Of a DNA stretch of 14,910 nt, positions 14,230-14,910 are shown piece after piece. The notes under the pieces were generated by a model. The model was not told the DNA's origin. It made no database searches and worked only from the letters and a program-made list of their open reading frames with translations. How positions within the stretch are numbered: the first letter of the stretch is position 1; every line of letters starts with the position of its first letter. Source of the DNA: Zancudomyces culisetae (lineage: Eukaryota; Kickxellomycota; Harpellomycetes; Harpellales; Legeriomycetaceae); contig LSSK01001040.1 in assembly GCA_001969505.1 (NCBI GenBank), positions 1 through 14,910 of the forward strand. The letters are read 5' to 3'. The position numbers and the translations under genes were made by a program.

Positions 14230-14256
14230 AAGTCAAAAGTCAATCTGTTTTGACTT
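14230..14256. repeat. 9-bp inverted repeat AAGTCAAAA / TTTTGACTT
   Basis: Perfect nine-base arms (14230-14238 and 14248-14256) flank a 9-nt loop, and the loop begins with another GTCAA, so the left arm is partly a direct repeat too. No gene is attached to it in the window. Confidence 0.6.
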
Positions 14257-14910
14257 GGAATTATTCATATTGGTAATTGGATGTTTGTAGGTTGACTCTA
14301 GATCAATAGCAAATATATGTTTTTTGGGGGGTATTTACCTTAAAAATCTGTGTTACGATACAGGAACCAAATTGTCTATAAACAAAGTAAATGTCTCTAA
14401 GATAATTACAATTATAAAGGTGAAGGGAAAAGAAAAAAAGTTGTAAGAGCAAATAGGTTTTTAGGGGCAAAACCTTCCTCAATATCTCGACCAAATTAGG
14501 TTTTGTTATTACAAAGGAAATGAACTTATTAGTATTTTTTGATATTTGTTTGTTAGATGTTTTGTAATAAAAAAAACATATTGATTTTTACAACTAACCT
14601 GTTTATTTAACTTTCAAGAAAACAGAATCACAATTTATTGATTAATTTAAAGTTGTAGTCAATTACTATGATGATTTTCTTTTAACAAGGAAACATTTTT
14701 ACAATTATAGTGTTGGTATATGAAATTAAGACCACTGTTTGAAAAGTAAAGTCAATATCAAGTACGCTTTTACTTTCCACTCCTTTTAACATTAGCAAAA
14801 AAATGAAACTGTGTTTGATGAATAATTTACTAATGCTAAATTTTCACTAATTCGTAGCACTACAAAAAAACATAAATAACTATTCTACCTTTGTAACATC
14901 ACATTTCAAA

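Larger units (their letters stand above)
13700..14910. other. AT-rich spacer with no recognisable gene
   Basis: Dense stops in all frames, no tRNA-like boxes, and no exon that could be linked to a family. The longest frame (14494-14303, minus, 63 codons) begins at TTG and reads as low-complexity hydrophobic translation. The stretch contains several perfect inverted repeats, listed separately, and the window ends inside it. Confidence 0.55.

Noticed and set aside
14303-14494. 63-codon minus-strand ORF near the window end
   Set aside because: It begins with TTG, reads as Leu/Phe/Tyr-rich spacer translation, and no splice partner was found.

Overview
The window looks like nuclear DNA of an AT-rich fungus, most likely an early-diverging (zygomycete-grade) lineage. 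The evidence is the short spliceosomal introns (84-103 nt, donors GTAAGT/GTAAGC, acceptors ending ATAG), a fungal-type mitochondrial TPR protein, MRE11 and a LENG8/THP3-type SAC3 protein, and long AT-rich spacers. The lineage is an inference, because the sequence contains no species marker.

Layout: three genes lie head-to-tail on the minus strand and one on the plus strand. Reading the minus strand 5'->3': (1) 8115-5671, a four-exon gene for a 717-residue LENG8/THP3 homologue, a nuclear mRNA-processing SAC3/GANP/PCI-family protein with a Q/Y/N/P-rich N-terminal tail; (2) 4997-2028, an intronless MRE11 nuclease gene of 989 residues with a very long disordered tail; (3) 1718-60, a two-exon gene for a membrane-anchored TPR protein resembling Mgr3 of the mitochondrial inner membrane. 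On the plus strand, 9739-13164 is an intronless gene for an 1141-residue F-box-like plus divergent-ankyrin-repeat protein. The exon joins were worked out by hand from splice consensus, frame continuity and family resemblance. Three of the four real starts are ATGs downstream of non-ATG openings of the longer open frames.

The minus-strand genes are packed 309 and 673 bp apart. The 1719-2027 spacer serves both as MRE11 3' region and as promoter of the TPR gene. The ankyrin gene sits between about 1.6 kb and 1.75 kb of AT-rich DNA with no convincing gene, apart from a higher-GC patch (about 13350-13700) holding a broken ORF that may be a retroelement remnant. The three housekeeping genes share no pathway (mRNA processing, DNA repair, mitochondrial proteostasis). 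The ankyrin gene has the character of a fast-evolving, lineage-specific adaptor gene.

The points most worth a second look are the F-box/ankyrin protein with its 150-residue interruption and internal duplication, the perfect inverted repeat across its stop codon, the GC-richer broken ORF downstream, a PIP-box-like motif in the MRE11 tail, a tandem splice acceptor in the LENG8/THP3 gene, and a complete-looking plus-strand promoter in the spacer between that gene and MRE11. No tRNA, rRNA, CRISPR array or intact transposon was seen.
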